Assembly (NCBI RefSeq): GCF_004791585.1
Contig: NZ_SRUU01000020.1
Span: forward strand, 46,000 to 109,999
Direction of reading: 5' to 3'
DNA: 64,000 nt
Source: Mesorhizobium sp. M1C.F.Ca.ET.210.01.1.1
GTDB taxonomy: Bacteria > Pseudomonadota > Alphaproteobacteria > Rhizobiales > Rhizobiaceae
Shown here: positions 63,335-64,000 of the stretch, piece after piece
How positions within the stretch are numbered: the stretch's first letter is position 1
How the letters are laid out: the number at the start of each line of letters is the position of its first letter
Position numbers and translations under genes: made by a program
The notes under the pieces: generated by a model
What the model was told of the DNA's origin: nothing
Seen by the model: the letters and a program-made list of their open reading frames with translations, nothing else
Database searches by the model: none

Positions 63335-64000
63335 CCGGCCTCTCCGTCCGTGCTGCTCGCGGAACTTTCATGTGGGGTGGACCTGACGCGCGAAAGCCGT
63401 TTCGGACGGTAGAGTTATTACGGGGGCGAAACTGAGCACGTGGTTTGGATAGCAGCAATCCGGTCCACCGGCGCACATGCAGCGGCTTCATACAAGCGTT
63501 CAAGTTGCGAGATGAGCTTGAGTGAACGACGTCGGAGAATTGCGTCCCTTGGACGCTGGTTTCGCGGTTCCCGTAGGATTCGATTACGGGAAGCGTTCTT
63601 GGCTGCTTCTCGGCTCAGCGCTCATCTGGATGAACAACGTACCCGCGGTCAAGGTTTTCGCGACCTCAACCCAGTCACCATCCCGCAACAGCAGCGGTCG
63701 GGTCCTGATCAAGCGCTCAGCCTCAGCACAGGTGCTGGAGCAACGGTAGAGCGCGGAAAACGTGTATCGGAATGCGCTGGCTCACCATAGGAAGCTGCCA
63801 CGGCATGTCGAATGTCCCCAGGGGGCGGGACCGTTCCCTTGCATTTGTCTCGATGACGGGCTCTCAAAGCTAAGGTCGTGCCCCGCTGAGTGGTGTAGCT
63901 CGGCGGTAGCGAAGCCGCTCGCGAGCGCGCCCTCAACAGCGCCGTAGCGAGCGAGCGGCGTAGCGGTGGTCATCGATGTTCTTCGGTAGGGTTGGGTTGC
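63335..64000. other. Window end without a supported gene
   Basis: About 660 bases. Two overlapping plus-strand frames (63440-63790 and 63522-63749) have no motif and no clear ribosome site. The last 120 bases hold GC-rich short repeats (GCGAGCG, GTAGCG). A GTAGCTCGGCGGTAG near 63894 recalls a tRNA D-arm, but no tRNA folds from it. Confidence 0.35.

Noticed and set aside
63880..63960. Possible tRNA (GTAGCTCGGCGGTAG near 63894)
   Set aside because: No acceptor stem, anticodon arm or T-arm can be matched around it.

Overview
The window reads as part of a rhizobial symbiosis island, most likely from a Mesorhizobium of the M. loti type. The evidence is GC-rich DNA with alphaproteobacterial proteins throughout, vitamin genes (bioB, nadABC, panB), a conjugation block ordered rdfS-traF-transglycosylase-rlxS as in ICEMlSym-type elements, a Trb mating-pair operon, the microaerobic respiration set fixNOQP-fixGHIS with hemN and an FNR-type regulator, sigma-54/NifA promoter motifs, and a type III effector behind a tts box. 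The species is an inference. I saw no tRNA, rRNA, CRISPR array or intact insertion sequence.

Layout. 1-6100: start of bioB, the nadA-nadB-nadC operon with the repressor gene nrtR and putative NrtR boxes, then panB and a truncated panC. 6100-11000: mostly decayed genes (a Crp-type regulator, a dctA with an internal deletion behind a good sigma-54 promoter, a DsbA-like gene) and two small unknown ORFs. 11400-15000: an ArdC-type antirestriction gene facing groES-groEL, which has a perfect CIRCE element and a terminator. 16000-20150: DUF736 gene, rdfS, traF, transglycosylase, candidate oriT and relaxase rlxS. 20500-27150: two defence-type modules facing each other, ietA-ietS (the ietS protease has an in-frame stop) and a four-gene ubiquitin-like conjugation operon (Ubl, E2, JAB peptidase, E1). 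27350-28680: remnant of the gibberellin operon, a fusion of an ent-kaurene synthase fragment to type 2 IPP isomerase. 28700-31420: NifA/sigma-54 promoter motifs and an S9 peptidase gene. 32080-35770: tts box and a large NopD/XopD-like SUMO protease effector. 35980-47840: traG, a CopG-type gene, trbBCDEJLFGI and a DUF2274 gene. 48075-58845: hemN, fnrN, ccoNOQP and fixGHIS with FNR/FixK boxes. 59000-63330: rearranged DNA, a ubiM-like hydroxylase and a frameshifted GGDEF-EAL gene.

How it fits together. The transfer genes (rlxS, traF, traG, trb) would move the island, with rdfS controlling excision and ArdC protecting incoming DNA. The fix block makes and metallates the high-affinity cbb3 oxidase needed in nodules, under an oxygen-sensing FNR-type regulator. 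The vitamin genes probably help in vitamin-poor soil or rhizosphere. The stretch between rlxS and traG (about 15.8 kb) looks like a cargo insertion into a once continuous conjugation region: a decayed copy of the rlxS 3' end lies at about 24020-24110, between the two defence modules.

The most notable items are the complete Ubl/E1/E2/JAB operon next to a damaged ietAS pair, the broken start of rlxS, the ks-idi fusion, and the effector with two levels of internal repeats.
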